Assembly: GCA_035582835.1 (NCBI GenBank)
Contig: JAYKAV010000112.1
Span: forward strand, 2,363,304-2,427,303
DNA length: 64,000 nt
Reading direction: 5' to 3'
DNA from: Phoebastria nigripes
Lineage: Eukaryota > Chordata > Aves > Procellariiformes > Diomedeidae
In this document: positions 12,749 through 25,955 of the stretch, piece after piece
Layout: each line of letters starts with the position of its first letter
How positions within the stretch are numbered: position 1 is the first letter of the stretch
Translations under genes and position numbers: made by a program
Notes under the pieces: generated by a model
The model's input: only the letters and a program-made list of their open reading frames with translations
Databases searched by the model: none
What the model was told of the DNA's origin: nothing

Positions 12749-14754
12749 TTCTTCTGCCATCCCACCACAACTCTCGGCTCCTTCTCTTGACTTACACAAA
12801 AAAGGCAGGGGGGACCCACATACAGACATGGCTGCCAATAGGCTACTTCACGACAGTTTTAGAAAATGTTCCTGAGTACTGGAAGTCCAACCAACCCTAC
12901 CAATAAATTCTTGGAGCGCTTCATGGGGTGGTTGTGGCCCCTGCCAGCTGCTGCTCCCTCAAAGGCTTCCCAGACACTGCTCGGGAGTCCGCTTGGGCCA
13001 GAGACACTTCTGATACCCAGCTAGCCTACAGCCACCCCTCTTTGGAGGGTGAGAAAGTCTGATAGTAAGGACTCGAGATGTTCTTGCCAGATGGCCTCAG
13101 TGCCAGAGTGTATGTTTAATGTTCTAGTCATGTTTAATTCACTAGTAGAGACATAGCCATAGAGTCTCTTTGAGAAATTTATATAGTGACCTGTAGGCCT
13201 AATAAATTCAGCTTTTTTTGTACCAGATGTACTGGCTGTACTGCATTGAGCCTTATTAAACATCCTCACTAAGCCATACCTGTTGAACTTTTAAACGAAG
13301 GTGAATTCTCAGCAGGATTCAGAGCTGGTGAAAATTCCCCACAGTTTTCTGTGACAGAAGGCTCCAGTGATGTTTGCAGTTCAGCTTTTCCCAAAGAATT
13401 TTTTTCTGGAGGAAATGCATGACTCCAGACTCAACAAGCCTCAGACCTATAGCTGATGTTGCGCTGGCAGGTTGTCCCTGTTGGGTACGATGGCCAGCTA
13501 TGTGGATGCCATCACCCTACGCTTTTCATCCTTGGCACCATTAGAGCCTTTCTGTGATGCAAACTTTCCTTCCACTTTCCCTTGTAGCACTCCAAAGAAA
13601 TATTTGATGCTCAGTGTGCATGAGAGATGAGGGAGAAAATGTCAATAAAATTAACAGATAAAAATTTGTTTGATGTGTACTGATCAAACCAGGTAATTTT
13701 TTTTAATGCTATGTAGAATTATTTTGCAGGCTTTATGTTAACAAAAGTGGGAAACTGTCTATTTTGGAAAAACGTCAGTGGAGAACAACGCCAACTGACA
13801 TCTCCATTTATAGCAGCAATCTGTAAGATTTCCATTAAAAAATGCCTTCTCCGCAGTGAGCTGAGCAGACCTACCTATGTGCTCTGCAGGCTGACCTTTG
13901 AGCCACTCATGGGGTCCAGAGGGTCTGGTTCTGCCCAAATGTGTCTCTTCTCTAGTGAAGAGCCTGACAAGTGAAATGTGGCCAGGGGATAGATAGTTTA
14001 CACAACCAAGGTACAATACTGTATGTCTGTAAGGGAATTGATTACCAGAATGTCATGTTAACCATGCATTTGAAATAACTGTGGAAATTGCTTTTCATTG
14101 ATAGGTCTCAAAGTTCCATCTAAAGGAGTTCAATAGTCTTACGGTGTGGGGCCACAGACAAGAGAGGAAGCATGTCCTACATCCTTCAGCAGGCCAGTGA
14201 CAGACCCTGCTTTCCTAAGATCTGGTCCAGTTTTTGGTGACAAAGGCTGGTACCGTGCAGCCCAGTAGGTGCAGATCGGCAGAATGCAGCTGGGTGGCCG
14301 ACGTCCACATTAAATGCTTCTGCCAGGAGTTTGCTTTGTAGAAGTAGTTCTGGTTCGGTTCAGTGGGCTGCATAACAAGTTATAGTTGGAGCTTTAGGTG
14401 TGCTTATGGTGAGCACCTCTGGTTTGGGTCTGTCCAAAAGGAGTAAAGTTGACATGCTCCCAAACAGCTTTGTAGCATGAACCAAAGTGTAGTAAGGGAG
14501 AGCCACTGGCAGATTCACTTCAAAAGCACGTTCCCGATTTGAACTACAGTGCTAATATGGATAACTCAAAGCCATACTGACTCCCATTTTTACAATTAAT
14601 TGTCATTTCATTTTGGGACACTGAAGCACATCCCCATCTGATGTGTTATGTATTCATCACTTAATTAGCAACTAGTTGTGAAGATCTTCATCTTTATTCT
14701 CATTTCTCTGCTGTTTACGAGAAGCAGTGGTAAACAGGTGTAAGAATTGCTGTA
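12749..14754. other. Non-coding DNA, nothing recognised
   Basis: The segment is of moderate GC content around 12900-13050 and otherwise AT-rich. Both strands carry short frames at 13735-14016 that overlap each other and show no known domain. I see no repeat family. Confidence 0.55.
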
Positions 14755-14905
14755 TCATCAGGTCATACCAAATGTCTCTTAGCCCAGTATCATACCTCTG
14801 ACTGGGGCTAGTATCAGATGTTTAATGAATAGCACAAAAAAGTGATACTCCCCTGGAAAAATCTCCCAGCCTCCATGATTTTCAGTTCAGGAATATATGT
14901 GGTTG
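14755..14905 (+). mobile_element. Diverged old interspersed repeat, copy B
   Basis: The order of phrases 'aggtcataccaaatgtctc', 'tagcccagtatcat' and 'ctctgactggggctagtatc' follows that of copy A at about 5.03 kb and of the recalled sauropsid consensus. It is in the same plus orientation and heavily mutated. It appears to be an independent insertion, because unrelated sequence flanks each copy. The family name is not assigned. Confidence 0.5.
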
Positions 14906-17900
14906 CAGTTGGTTTTTTAATGCTTACGCTAAGGGATATTAAAATAAATGATTGCGCTGATTTAGCTAATGTGCACCTAGATAAAGGATATCTCCATATA
15001 TATAGTTTTTGGCCATATTTTTCCTTGTAGATCATACTTTCTACAACATGTTGTTACAACGCGCGTCATCATCGTCGTTAGTTGTGCTCGTTAAATCCCC
15101 CGAGCTGTCCAGTGTTAATCACCGACATTGCAGTGAAATCTACCTCCGTGCACTCATGCAGATTTCTGGAAGTTGCTTGCTTTCACCAACTGTTTCCTCT
15201 GAATGCCAGAAAACTTCAATGTACAAACAGTATAAAGCAGTGTGTGTCTGTCTGCAACTGTAAAGGGGAAAAACTGTAAACTCTCCCCTAAATTTCTGGA
15301 CTTTTCCAGTCTGGAAATCTCAAAGCAGCAGTTCGTTTGCTTTAAATGGCACTAGTCCTCAAAAATCTTTCTGAAGTAATGTTTGAATTATGCTATTGGG
15401 AATTCAAGAAGAGAAAATCCGAATGTCTTTGGATATTCAGTCATGGATTAATTTATGTCTGAGACTACTTTTCCTCAAGCTCCTTTTGCCTACAATACTG
15501 AGTTCTACAGTATAAGGTATAGGAGTGTGTAATCCCCGAGATGAGAATTTCTGATGACTTCAATGAACTTTAAAAAGAGAAACTGTAATACATTTTGAAA
15601 GCTGTTACAGTCTGTATTTTTTAATGCAGAATAGGAATTGAGAGCAGATGCCATGTTCTTTCAAGAACTCGTGACCCCTCCCTTTCCAAAAAGATAAAGC
15701 TTCAGAACTAAGTCATTGTGAAATCTAGGACAGAAAATCGAATAGAGATCAGGATTAAGTATTCCATCTCTTGAAATGGACAATATAATTTTTATTTGCA
15801 TCATAAAAAGGTGGAAAACAGGATATTTTTCCTGTGGTCAAGGGCATGCTTGAGGTATGGCGCCTGGAGGCACACACCCTATTCAGGAGTTGGTGATGAG
15901 TTCCCAGGTGTCTCAGATTAGAAATAACCTGTGGTTCCTACTACACACACAGACCTTTCACTGACACACAGTCTTAACTTCTCAGTATGTACTTTCTCAC
16001 GTTCTTCACCTCAGCATCGTCTTCACTGTTACCTACCCTGGAACCAGTATAGAGTTTTCCAGGTAAGTCAATCGTTGTAGGCTCAGGTATGCTGAAGAGC
16101 AAGAGGAGAATGGAGAGTGGGCAGACAAAAGGAGAAGCTAATCCTTGCAATAGTTTTCTCAGTCTGTTGTGATGCTGCAAACTGCTCAAATTCTTCTCTA
16201 GTGGGTTATTTCAAGGTCTTCCAAGACTATTTTGGCAGAATGACCAGATGGTGCAAGAGAAGTCTCAACTGCCTGTATGTTCTCCAACCCTCCTTAACCA
16301 CAGCCGTGAGTTGTCAGACTCCGGTGGGGATTCCTGCTATGATCAGATAGGCAGACAACAGACTCCAGGTGCCTTTCAAGGAATTAGAGCTCTTATTCTT
16401 GCAGGGTATGAAGAACCCCTGTAGAAGCCTTCCAAAAGAAGTCTGGAGTGTAGGGGAGGAGGACACCAAGTAGTAGATTTACTGTGATGTGAAGTCTTCT
16501 CTTGAGGCCACTTCCAGATGCAAACCATTAACTGAGCTGTGTGGGAACCAGACCGTCCACTTAATGGCAATTTTATTATTTACATGTTTGTTTTGGCCTA
16601 GAATCAACAAAAATTTAATATTTAAATATTTTCAATAGAACATATTTTAAAAAATATTTCCTGGGAGCAGTCAAAATGTTTTTTATCAGAATGCTGATTT
16701 TTTTTTTCAATGTAGTGCTAATTTAATATGAAACTGTACTGAAATNTTTTCTGAAATATTGCAACAAAACAATGATTTTCTTCAAACAGTTTTTTTTCTA
16801 AACAACATATTGTCAAAATCAATATATTCTGGCAGACAAAGTATAATTTTGATGCCATAGTACTTCTTAGCAATGTGGAAACAACTACAGTGCTATTGGA
16901 ATCTACTCATGGTGCTAAGCGCTCCTAGCACCAAGTAAAAGTGCGTGTGTAACAAAACTGGGGTCTGTGTGCCTGATGAATGTCTTTAGTACAAGTGGGA
17001 AAATAAAGACTTAAAATAGCCTTTATTTACCATGTAGGAGCAATGGCAGAGCTAACTCCTGGAATGCAGACGTGTATTGAAGCCTGAGCTTTCAAGTTCT
17101 TATTTTCACTGTTATTTAGGCAGCACAGGTAACACCAGTATTTTAGCACATGATGATCACACCTTTGCTTTGTAACTATATTCCATGTCATGCTTTAGCA
17201 AATCTCTGCTTGAAATCAATTTATTACATAGATATGCTTGGTCATTTATTTGTTTAGTTAGTTATTCATTTATTTATTTGTTAACTTTTTTCCCGAAGAG
17301 GCTTCCATGGAACAGTTTAGTCCTTCACAGTGGGATCCAGTTGCATCAGATACTTTCAGAGAAGTAAACATTACATACCTATTAAATATTTCTCTGAGGA
17401 TTTAGAGTTACAATCAATTCTGACTGACTAATCTCAAAAGGTAGGGTATGAAGATACCCTATCAGGCAGACCTTTATGTAAGGTCTTTGTAAAGTTACAC
17501 CCACTCAACAAAAGTCTACTGATTTTAGAGTACTATTTGCTTTATTAAGTTAGCTGAATGATATATGAAGAGTATGTGGGTCAGTATTTGGTCTTTCCCA
17601 CTCTGGACAGGGGCAGATGCGAAGGGGTGTTAATATCTTTTGCCTGATGAAGTCTAGGATGAGAGGTGTAGCATTAGGACTGGTTATAGCAGCCAGCGGT
17701 GTGTGTACAGATATAACAGTGTATCCTTAAACACACAGTAAGCTGGTTGAACTGAAGCGGAGCCTGACTAAGTGTGTTTTTCTACACTGGGATTGTGAAA
17801 GTCATTAACTGATGCATGCTTAGATTGGGCTATTATTAATTCCTAGGTAAGACCACGGGTATCACAAAAATCACGGAAAGCCCTAGACTCTCAGGATAGA

Positions 17901-20600
17901 CTTATTACTGGGGCCATACTGGGATAATTTCATAGTCCTCAAGATCCTGCTGTCATGCTTACAGTCCAAGCTCCGGAAAGTAGCTCCAGGTGCATGCAGT
18001 GATGTGGCATTTGTAAAGACCATGTCATTGCATTAGAGTGATTGCTACTGGAGCAGCAAGTCAGCTTTAGAAATTACTCTGAAATAGAGACTGAATCTCC
18101 TGTTTGATGCATAATTTGCCCATTTGTTTTTGTGATAGATTTATTTAATAAGTTTTTTTACACTTTAACCATCACAGAAAGTATATATTTTATATCCTCA
18201 GTAACATATGTAGCTATATATAGTAGTGAATTATAGTGGGGAGGAAAGTAAATATTCCAACTGAAACTGAAAGCCTTCCTTGAAGTTGCAGCATTTTCAG
18301 TGCTGTCTTCCAGTGAGACTGCTTGTAGCAAGCAGTGAGCTGCCTTCTTGCAAGAACCTCCTGAATTGCTGCAGAAAGTTTTTTCCTCTTTTTGGTGCTG
18401 CCACATGACATGCGTCTCAGACGCTGGTCTGCTTCCTCTGTCATGCACCTGATACAAGTGACAAACTCGTTTCTTCGCTGAAATCATCCCATGACCCAAC
18501 ATGTGTGCCTCTATCCGCAATACCTCACTTCCGACGTTAGTGATACTGTGACATTTTATATCGGTTGGGAATTAGGGTTTTTTTTAAGATGCTGTATATC
18601 ATCTCCTGTATGAAAATAAGACGGTATTCTACTATGCTACATTTCACTAGTTCAGCTTAGATTTGAGGCAGCAGAACAAAGTTATGGATGTAATTAGTCA
18701 CCCCCCTGTAGAACGCCCAGGTTTTGTTCAGGTTATTCTTTTTGGCAAGTGTTGCATTTTCTTCCTTTGCGTGTGAAATAATTTAGTGTCAGGGTGGCAT
18801 CACTTAACCTTTATTAGTTATATATATGGGGAAAATAATCTGGTTACATTGACTGGAATGACGATTGCAAAACACATCTTAGGATCAATATTTTAGAAAC
18901 ATGTTGATTTTGGAATCATTTCACAGAGCAATACACTAAAATAGGCAGGCAAAAATCCCAACTTCAAAAATGCCTCTGTAGTGGCTACTAAAAATACATT
19001 AACATAAACAATTATTTCTTATAATTTTGACTGTATTTTAACCGATGCATTAGAATTCCAGTACTGTGTGCATGTTAGGATAAAACTAAATGTAAAAATT
19101 ATTCATGTAATAGTGCATAGACTATACATTATAATTATTTATAACTTGTTGATTGCTTAATAGAACATTAGTCATCTGAGCTTTCATTTTATTTTCCTTT
19201 AAGATATCTCACAATTTTAGAAATAAGCAAAGACAGACTTTGAACATTTTACATAAATTTGTCCTGGCCTGTTGTCATTTAATTTTTCAAAATGACATTT
19301 TGGTTTTTGTACAGATCGTGTTTCTGCTTGAACAGTTCATATGCATTTTTGTAGTGTCTGAACTGCTTCTCCTCATAAGGTAGACATTTGCCTCCAAGGT
19401 ACAGTCCTGTGTTGCACTCAGTCTTCTGCAAATCCAGTTAACATTTTAGAAAGGTAAAATCATGGATAATTCTGTGGTTTCAAAGAGGAGTAAGTAAGAT
19501 GAACCAACACTAAATGTTGTATTGTTTCACTCAACACCGTTTTTTGTTCCTGTGCATTAAAAAATACTGTTTTAAAGAGTATCTTTCTTTCAGACCTGTA
19601 GTGCTGGTAAAACTAACCCGTTTCCATTCCCACTGTGAGCATTTTTTTTCCAAGTACTTTCTTGGATAAGATTATAGGATAACAAAAGCATTTATTTTGG
19701 TAAGTATTTCCTTTTACCAGGGTTGCTGGGTATTTTTTAATAATAAATAGGATGACTGCAAGCAAAATGTAGAGAAGTAGCACTGAAAAAAAATTACTTC
19801 TTCCTTTCTTTCGTGCAATTTCACTATTATATTTAAAGTTTTCAAAACCAGCTGTAGACTTTTACTTATTAACGTGTTGCGGTTAAAACTCTAAGGTATA
19901 CTTTTTCATTGTTTTTACTGCAGGGTCTGTTAAAAGTAATAGCAATTCTAACCTTCTCCCTTCTGTCAGTTATTTTATATGGTCCTTTATACTTGGAAAG
20001 CTCTTCATAAATTTCTAATGCTAGTGTCAATGAAGTTTGTTACAAGTTCTTGTACTGCAGTGACATGTAGTGCATATCGTAAGGCAGCGGAGCGGCCACT
20101 GGAGGAAAAACCCTCTAAATAAGCTGTGAGTGACTTCCAAAATCCCAGAGCAACCCCAAGAGTCTGTGGAGGCTCTGGGTAGGTTTTCTGCTCTGTTAAT
20201 TAAAAACGATTTCTTTAACGTAGAGAACGTACTTTGATTATAGTCATAAATTCCTAACCCCTTCGTTGTCATCTGTTAGAAGTGTGGATGATTTCTGACT
20301 AGGATTCTTCGTTTTGGCTTAAATATTTTTATCGTGTTCTTGAGTGGAAGCACGAGCAAATGCAGCTTCACCTTTTGGGAATAGAAGCTATTTTAAAAGG
20401 TGAAGTTGTCTTGCTATTTTTATTATTTTCTATATCATGAAGAAGCAGAGAAATGAAGAGTCAGGGGAAAAAAAAAGAATTATTCTTTCTTCAATCCTAA
20501 ATCTACTGCTTCCCCCAGAAATTAGATAGAACTTGAAATACGTACTGTCCCCCCAGAGCCACTAGATTAAATCAAATTGAGATTACTTAACTCTCCCAGT
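14906..20600. other. AT-rich non-coding DNA
   Basis: No gene is recognised. The stretch includes strongly AT-rich parts (about 16560-16850 and 18780-19300) and an ATTT-rich run at about 17246-17285. At about 17905 the phrase 'ggccatactgggataattt' weakly recalls the start of the old repeat seen in copies A-C, but the match is too short to call. Confidence 0.55.
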
Positions 20601-21060
20601 TAATGCATTTGAGAAATCGCAGGAGGAGCTGGTCGCTCCGGTGGTGTGAGCGGCACAGGTGAGGCAGTGAAGGACTGCTCCCTCCCGGGAGCCTTCCCCG
20701 AGGACTCGCCGTCGGGGGACCAGTGCCACTCACCGCAGGCTGTGGGATGTTGCAGCAGCTGTGGTCTTCTAATCCCTTTTCCCTCTTGCTGGCAGCACTG
20801 ACCCCTGTACCCGCTGCAAAGAGAGATTGCCACTGCAAAGGGAGGGAAAAAATAAAAGAAACGTCGTGTATGCTCTGGGTCAGCGTTGTCAGTATTCTCT
20901 GCTCTGTTGAAACACGCTTAGCCTCTGAAGGAGCCCAGCCCGAAGGCCCACAATTCGTAGCCTGGCTGCAGGAATTTCCTTTCGGTTCATCTATTGAAAA
21001 CCACCTCGGAAATGACAGCATCCTGGCTATTCCAGTCACGCTTTCACGGGAGTCCTTTCT
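20601..21060. promoter_or_regulatory. Local CpG-rich, GC-rich segment; possible exon or promoter
   Basis: I count about 21 CpG dinucleotides in some 460 bases, far above the surrounding AT-rich DNA where CpG is rare. Both strands are open for 140-150 codons across it, which is expected of GC-rich DNA and does not by itself show coding. On the minus strand a consensus donor (cctgcg|gtgagt) would end an exon at 20734; on the plus strand a weaker donor lies at 20659. It could be a first exon or promoter of an unannotated transcript, or simply an unmethylated GC-rich patch. No protein family is recognised in either frame. Confidence 0.3.
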
Positions 21061-24000
21061 ACTTGGTTTGTGGTGGCATTATGGCAGAGCAATGCAGAAA
21101 GGATGGAGATCGAGGGGAGAGCCTTGCCAGGGTTGTTCAAACTGGCAATGATGTTTTTAGGCGTAGGTTCAGCATCGCTGTGAGGCACACTCTGGGCAGC
21201 AGAGTTAAAGGCACTCCTGATGTTAAATGATTTGCTGAATAAAAGTGGATAAATGTGCTTTTCTGACTTGGTGTTGTAATTGGGGAAGAAATGCTTTTTA
21301 AAGGATTTCTTTGTGGAAAAGTTTAATAGATACAGTTTCAAGATTCATGGTCCGTTCAAAAATACAATTTGATAAATGACTTGTACTTTAAGATAAAGAG
21401 CAAAATACTTCATGAGTAAAGCCTTATTTTTCCCTTACATTGTTCTCATACTTGGCTAGTTCAAGTGCAACATCATTCTTACGTACAGTATTAACTGGCA
21501 TTTTGTTTTATGCCACATAATCGTTTTGACATTTTGAATTTTAAAACCAGAATGAACATTCTGTAGGAAGGTCAGAAAAGAAAGTCAAAATAATTGGTAA
21601 TAATTAATCAGAAATTGTTTACTCCTCAATGAAGGAATGGCAAATTGACTTAAGGTTTAGGTCACATCTCATATATTATTGAGAAATTCAGATCAAGCAC
21701 AAGAATAGTTTCTCTGACCACCTGATACAGTCTAAATTAACTCCCTAATCCTGAGATAATCTCTGCTCGTAGTGTACAGATATTGAAAAGATAAAGAGCA
21801 ATTCAGAGTCATGAGAGGAGACATAATATACACATACCATACAAATAATCTATGTGGCGGTGGTTTAGAACAAATGTGAGGGAGAGGTGGTCAGTGGGAT
21901 ATGTTAGGCTGTGGAGGAGATTTACCCTTAACTAGTGGAAATCTCCGTTTGTAAACTGCATACCAACATGCTTAGGAAGAAGCAATTTCAAATCATTAAG
22001 CGACAGGATTAGTGGGATCGGTCAGTATCTTTTGCCATCTCCAAGATATGTACGTAAACAAAACAAAATCGCACTTCATTCAGCAGGATGTTTCATATTT
22101 GTTTTTTGTTCTTTCAGCCCTTATAAGATAGTCTGCCTCATCCTCTTTTCCTCTGCACCTTCATTCGGTTTCAACTGGTTTGTGCGTGCGGGTTGCAGGT
22201 GAAGCAGAGTGTGGTCTGCACTTCTGGCTGGCTTTGGCTCCAAGGTTGAGGCATCCGTAAATTTCACTTGTTTATTAAAATTGGGAGTGAAATCAAATGA
22301 ACAGCAGCAGACACCTTAAAAAGAACTTCAGGAGGGATCTGAAGCTTTAGGGTGGTCAGTTCAGGGCTGTGTCTGAATGTGAAGACCAGAGAGCCCAGGT
22401 CAGCAGAAGCTCTGGGAGAGATGATTCACACAGTGTTTTTGTAGGTGCTTGTCAGTACCAATGTATGGGGAAACTGGATAGCATTCAGATCTTTTAGTTT
22501 TCTAAACTCACCTTTTCAGGTTGAATAATATAATTTTGGGTGTACATACCTCGTTTGAGTAAAACGTATTTCTTCAACACCATTGTGATCCTTAGCACTG
22601 CCGAATGACTGAGAATGTAGAAGTGTCAGACCTCTTAACATTTGCCTTTGAGGAACTGATCCAACACTTGCTGTCTTCAAATAAATAGTGTGGAACTGGG
22701 GCAATGTGAAATCTATGTTCACTGTTAAATGAGAGAGCCGGCGCTGGAGCGGAGGGCTGGGCTGGGCAGGGATCATCTGGCAGAAGGCGCAGTGCTGAGC
22801 AGGAGGGCGGCAGTGCTCTGTTTTACGGCCAGATGCCAGATGCGAAGCCTAATGATGGCTATCGCATCTTGAAACTGATTACAAAGCTGAATTTTATTAG
22901 TGCTTGTCAGATATAAAACCAGTTTGTAAGGCATTTTGTTGTTTTATGGGTTTTAAGCAGTGAGAATTCACTTTTTTAAGGTTTTTTTCTGCAACCGTAA
23001 GGGCTAGAAACTTCTAAAAAACCTGGAGTTCTTCTGTAATTTATATGACTCCAAAACCAGAGTTTGTTTCCTGTACCTTTCCTTTTTATGCTGAGCTCCT
23101 GTGTAAAGGTATGTACCTCTGAACAGAACTTCTCTAGTCCAGAAGACTATATGCTCATAAGCACATAGATGGTGTAAGGAATCAGAGGGAGGTAGTCAGG
23201 ACTGAGAAGCAGAATTGCAGGGGTGAACTTGGAACAGTTCATCATACATAAAAAAAGAAAGAAAAAAAAAGTGTTTTCTGAAAATCACAGGAGTTTGATA
23301 GGATTTATTTTTCCCTGAATTTTTAGTGAAGTAGACATTATTTTTGATTCTTCTCTCATGAAGTTGGTCCTTTAAAAAGTCTTTATGCAGGGCCCTACAA
23401 AGTCCTTCTTGATGTGAATTTGGAATAATGTGAGTAAGTCGTAAGTGGCTGAAAGAAGCACGTTATACAGGCTCTGTAACATAAGTAGTAGCTAAGTTTC
23501 TTCAGTCTACCATCAGGCCTTTGTATATAATGCAAAGTTCATTTTTCCCTTCTGGTAGGGGTGGAAAGATTTGCTTATAGAAGTGGATAGTCCTTAATTT
23601 TGTAGCTATTTTACTTACCAGCTCTGTGCCCAGAGCTCTCAGAGGTATTTCTAGCTGCGTATCTACAATAAGCATATCCTAAAATACTGGAGAAGGAAGG
23701 GGTCCAAATTATCTGAAAGATACCATGATTCATTATTCCTCCTCCCAGTGAGACCTCTCTGGCCAGACAGCTCTACAGCTCAGCCATTTCATTTAAATTT
23801 TCAGACACTTCGTAGAGAATGGCAACAAGACAGGTTGCATTGAAATCCCTTGACCCATATATTATTGAGAAAACACAATAAATAATTCTCCCACTGTTTA
23901 GTATTTTTATAGGGAGTTGTAATGTCTACATGGTGTTTATCAAGAGTATAGACAGAGTAGTTTAGTGCCATTATTACTTGAAACCTGGCTACAGCGTGGC

Positions 24001-25578
24001 ATACTTCAGTTTGAAGACATCTTTTGTTATAATTGAGAATTTTATTTGCATATGTGCAATAGGCTCCCTTTTTCTCAGACAATGAAACCAGATTAAGAAC
24101 CNATAAATGCCTATGTCATGCGTATTTAGAGTCAGTGTTTATCCTTCAGTAGGCTCTTCAGCGTTTGTCCACTCAGTGAACTGCTAGTCATTTAACTAAC
24201 TGTTGTGTATTTATTGAGCAGATTTGAAATGATACAATATGTAGTGAAACTGGGTTGGAAGCTGCAGTCCTACTATATTTTTTAATCACAAAAATTACTC
24301 ATTTTAAGTTATTTGGATAACTAACAGCTAAAGCATAATTAAATTGAATCAGGCTTGCGAGGCATGTTTAGGAAAAACTTGGCTGTATAACGAAAAGCTT
24401 AAGGGAAGGGAGAACAAATGTGACCTGGGTTGTCTGCCACTTTGAGCTTGAGTATCATTTTACCAGGACTACTTCAAACCATTTATTTGATGTCCGTCGC
24501 CATTTCTTTGAAAAATAAGGGATGGGATGATAGCTGCTGGAAAGTTGGAAAAGATGGTGTTTGGCATTTGCAGAGGTTTCAGGCTATATGGAAAGCTGCT
24601 GCCAAACCACTTCACAGCCTGATAGATTCTAGCATATTTAATTAAGGTAATTGATTGTATTTGGGACAAATTCTTTGATTTGGAGAATGCAGAAAAAATT
24701 ATTTTAAACTTTGTGAGTTTCTACATATTGAGCTGATCAAACTGTGAAAGTTTGTATCTCGGTGATCAGAGTACAGGACTAAGGCTGCTTTTGCGGTTTA
24801 GGGAAGAGAACTTGAACATAGACCTCAATTACTGATGCTCCAGTTTTAAAGTAAAATGAACCTTCTTTACTTTTACTGATCCTGTCAGTGCTACGGCACA
24901 CTTTCAAGCGATGGATCACAAATTCCACTTCAGACTTTCACGTGCTGAGGTGAACAAACCCACTTTAGCGAACATCAACCTGAATTACTTGTGATAATGA
25001 TAATACCTCTCACAAATTATGATTTTAATAATTTTGTAGTTGGATTAAATGTGGCAAATATTTCACCTGGGTCTTAAGTACAGAACTCCTTCTTCTGCCC
25101 TCCATTATCCTACTGAGATGTATAGTAGGCTTTTATTGAATGACTGCATGGAAATAATGCTTTGACTTACCCTGCTTATGCCAGGCTGGAATTTCCATTA
25201 GTTAAGATGAAAATGTCTTCTTTGCCTACTTTACCTTTGTAAAAGAGTGTGTAAAATAAGGATTGAGTGCTTTGAGCTGTACAGATGATTCTGTAATGTT
25301 TGTACTCCTTTTAGTAATGTCGGGATATGGTGCCATCATTTGTATCCTCATAAAACGTAATTAGGTATTGGATGTTTGCCTTCAAAAATGTTCAGCCTGA
25401 GCTGCCTTCTTTTGAGAAGTCTGGCAGTGGACTGCGAAGTAGAGCATCCTCAGTTCTCCTGCTGCATGGCATCCCACAATACTTCCTTCCTGAAATGTTT
25501 AGTAATTTTTTAATGTTTAGTTAACAGGTCTTTCTTACTTCGCTGCATACTGCAGGTGAGAGGCATCAAACCACTTAC
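21061..25578. other. AT-rich non-coding DNA, nothing recognised
   Basis: Only short frames occur. A 93-codon minus-strand frame at 23801-24082 begins with ATG but contains no motif I recognise and has no splice context. No repeat family is visible. Confidence 0.55.
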
Positions 25579-25949
25579 CTATGTTCTTAAAAATACATTT
25601 AAGTGCCTAGCCCTATCCAGTTTAGGAAGATGTTGGCTGAAGTGATATGCTTGCCGAAATGGAGTGAATGATGAAAAAATTGTGGTAAAACTTGCAAGTT
25701 TTTGTCTGTCAACACTATGTGCAAGCCACTGTCTTACAGTACTCTCAAAACCCTTTTTAAACTTTATGTAATTATAAAAAGGTCCAGCAATTTCCTCCAC
25801 AGCTGAAATACGGCTATCTAGCTCCATAGGATATAGTTTTTTGTTTTGCACTTGTAATAGCTTTTGGCTTAGAGGACACTCCAAATGAACAGTGCAGTAG
25901 TAGTATAGATATGGAAGATAAGTTTCAAGAGAAATCTCCTGTATTTCTG
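25579..25949 (-). pseudogene. Exon-like unit of unknown identity, or relic of a gene
   Basis: Read on the minus strand, a pyrimidine-rich acceptor (…gttcattgcag) at 25950-25955 is followed by a frame open to 25579, where a TAG abuts a consensus donor (acatag|gtaagt). The unit is 371 bases. The frame encodes about 125 residues with a protein-like mix, including LYPMELDSRISAVEEIAGP and VRQWLAHSVDRQKLASF, but I recognise no family and see no signal peptide or membrane segment. Because TAG is the last codon before the donor, it would have to be a terminal coding exon followed by a 3'UTR intron, a non-coding RNA exon, or a decayed copy. Frames of this length also occur by chance in the window, so confidence is low. 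Confidence 0.28.
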
Positions 25950-25955
25950 CTGCAA

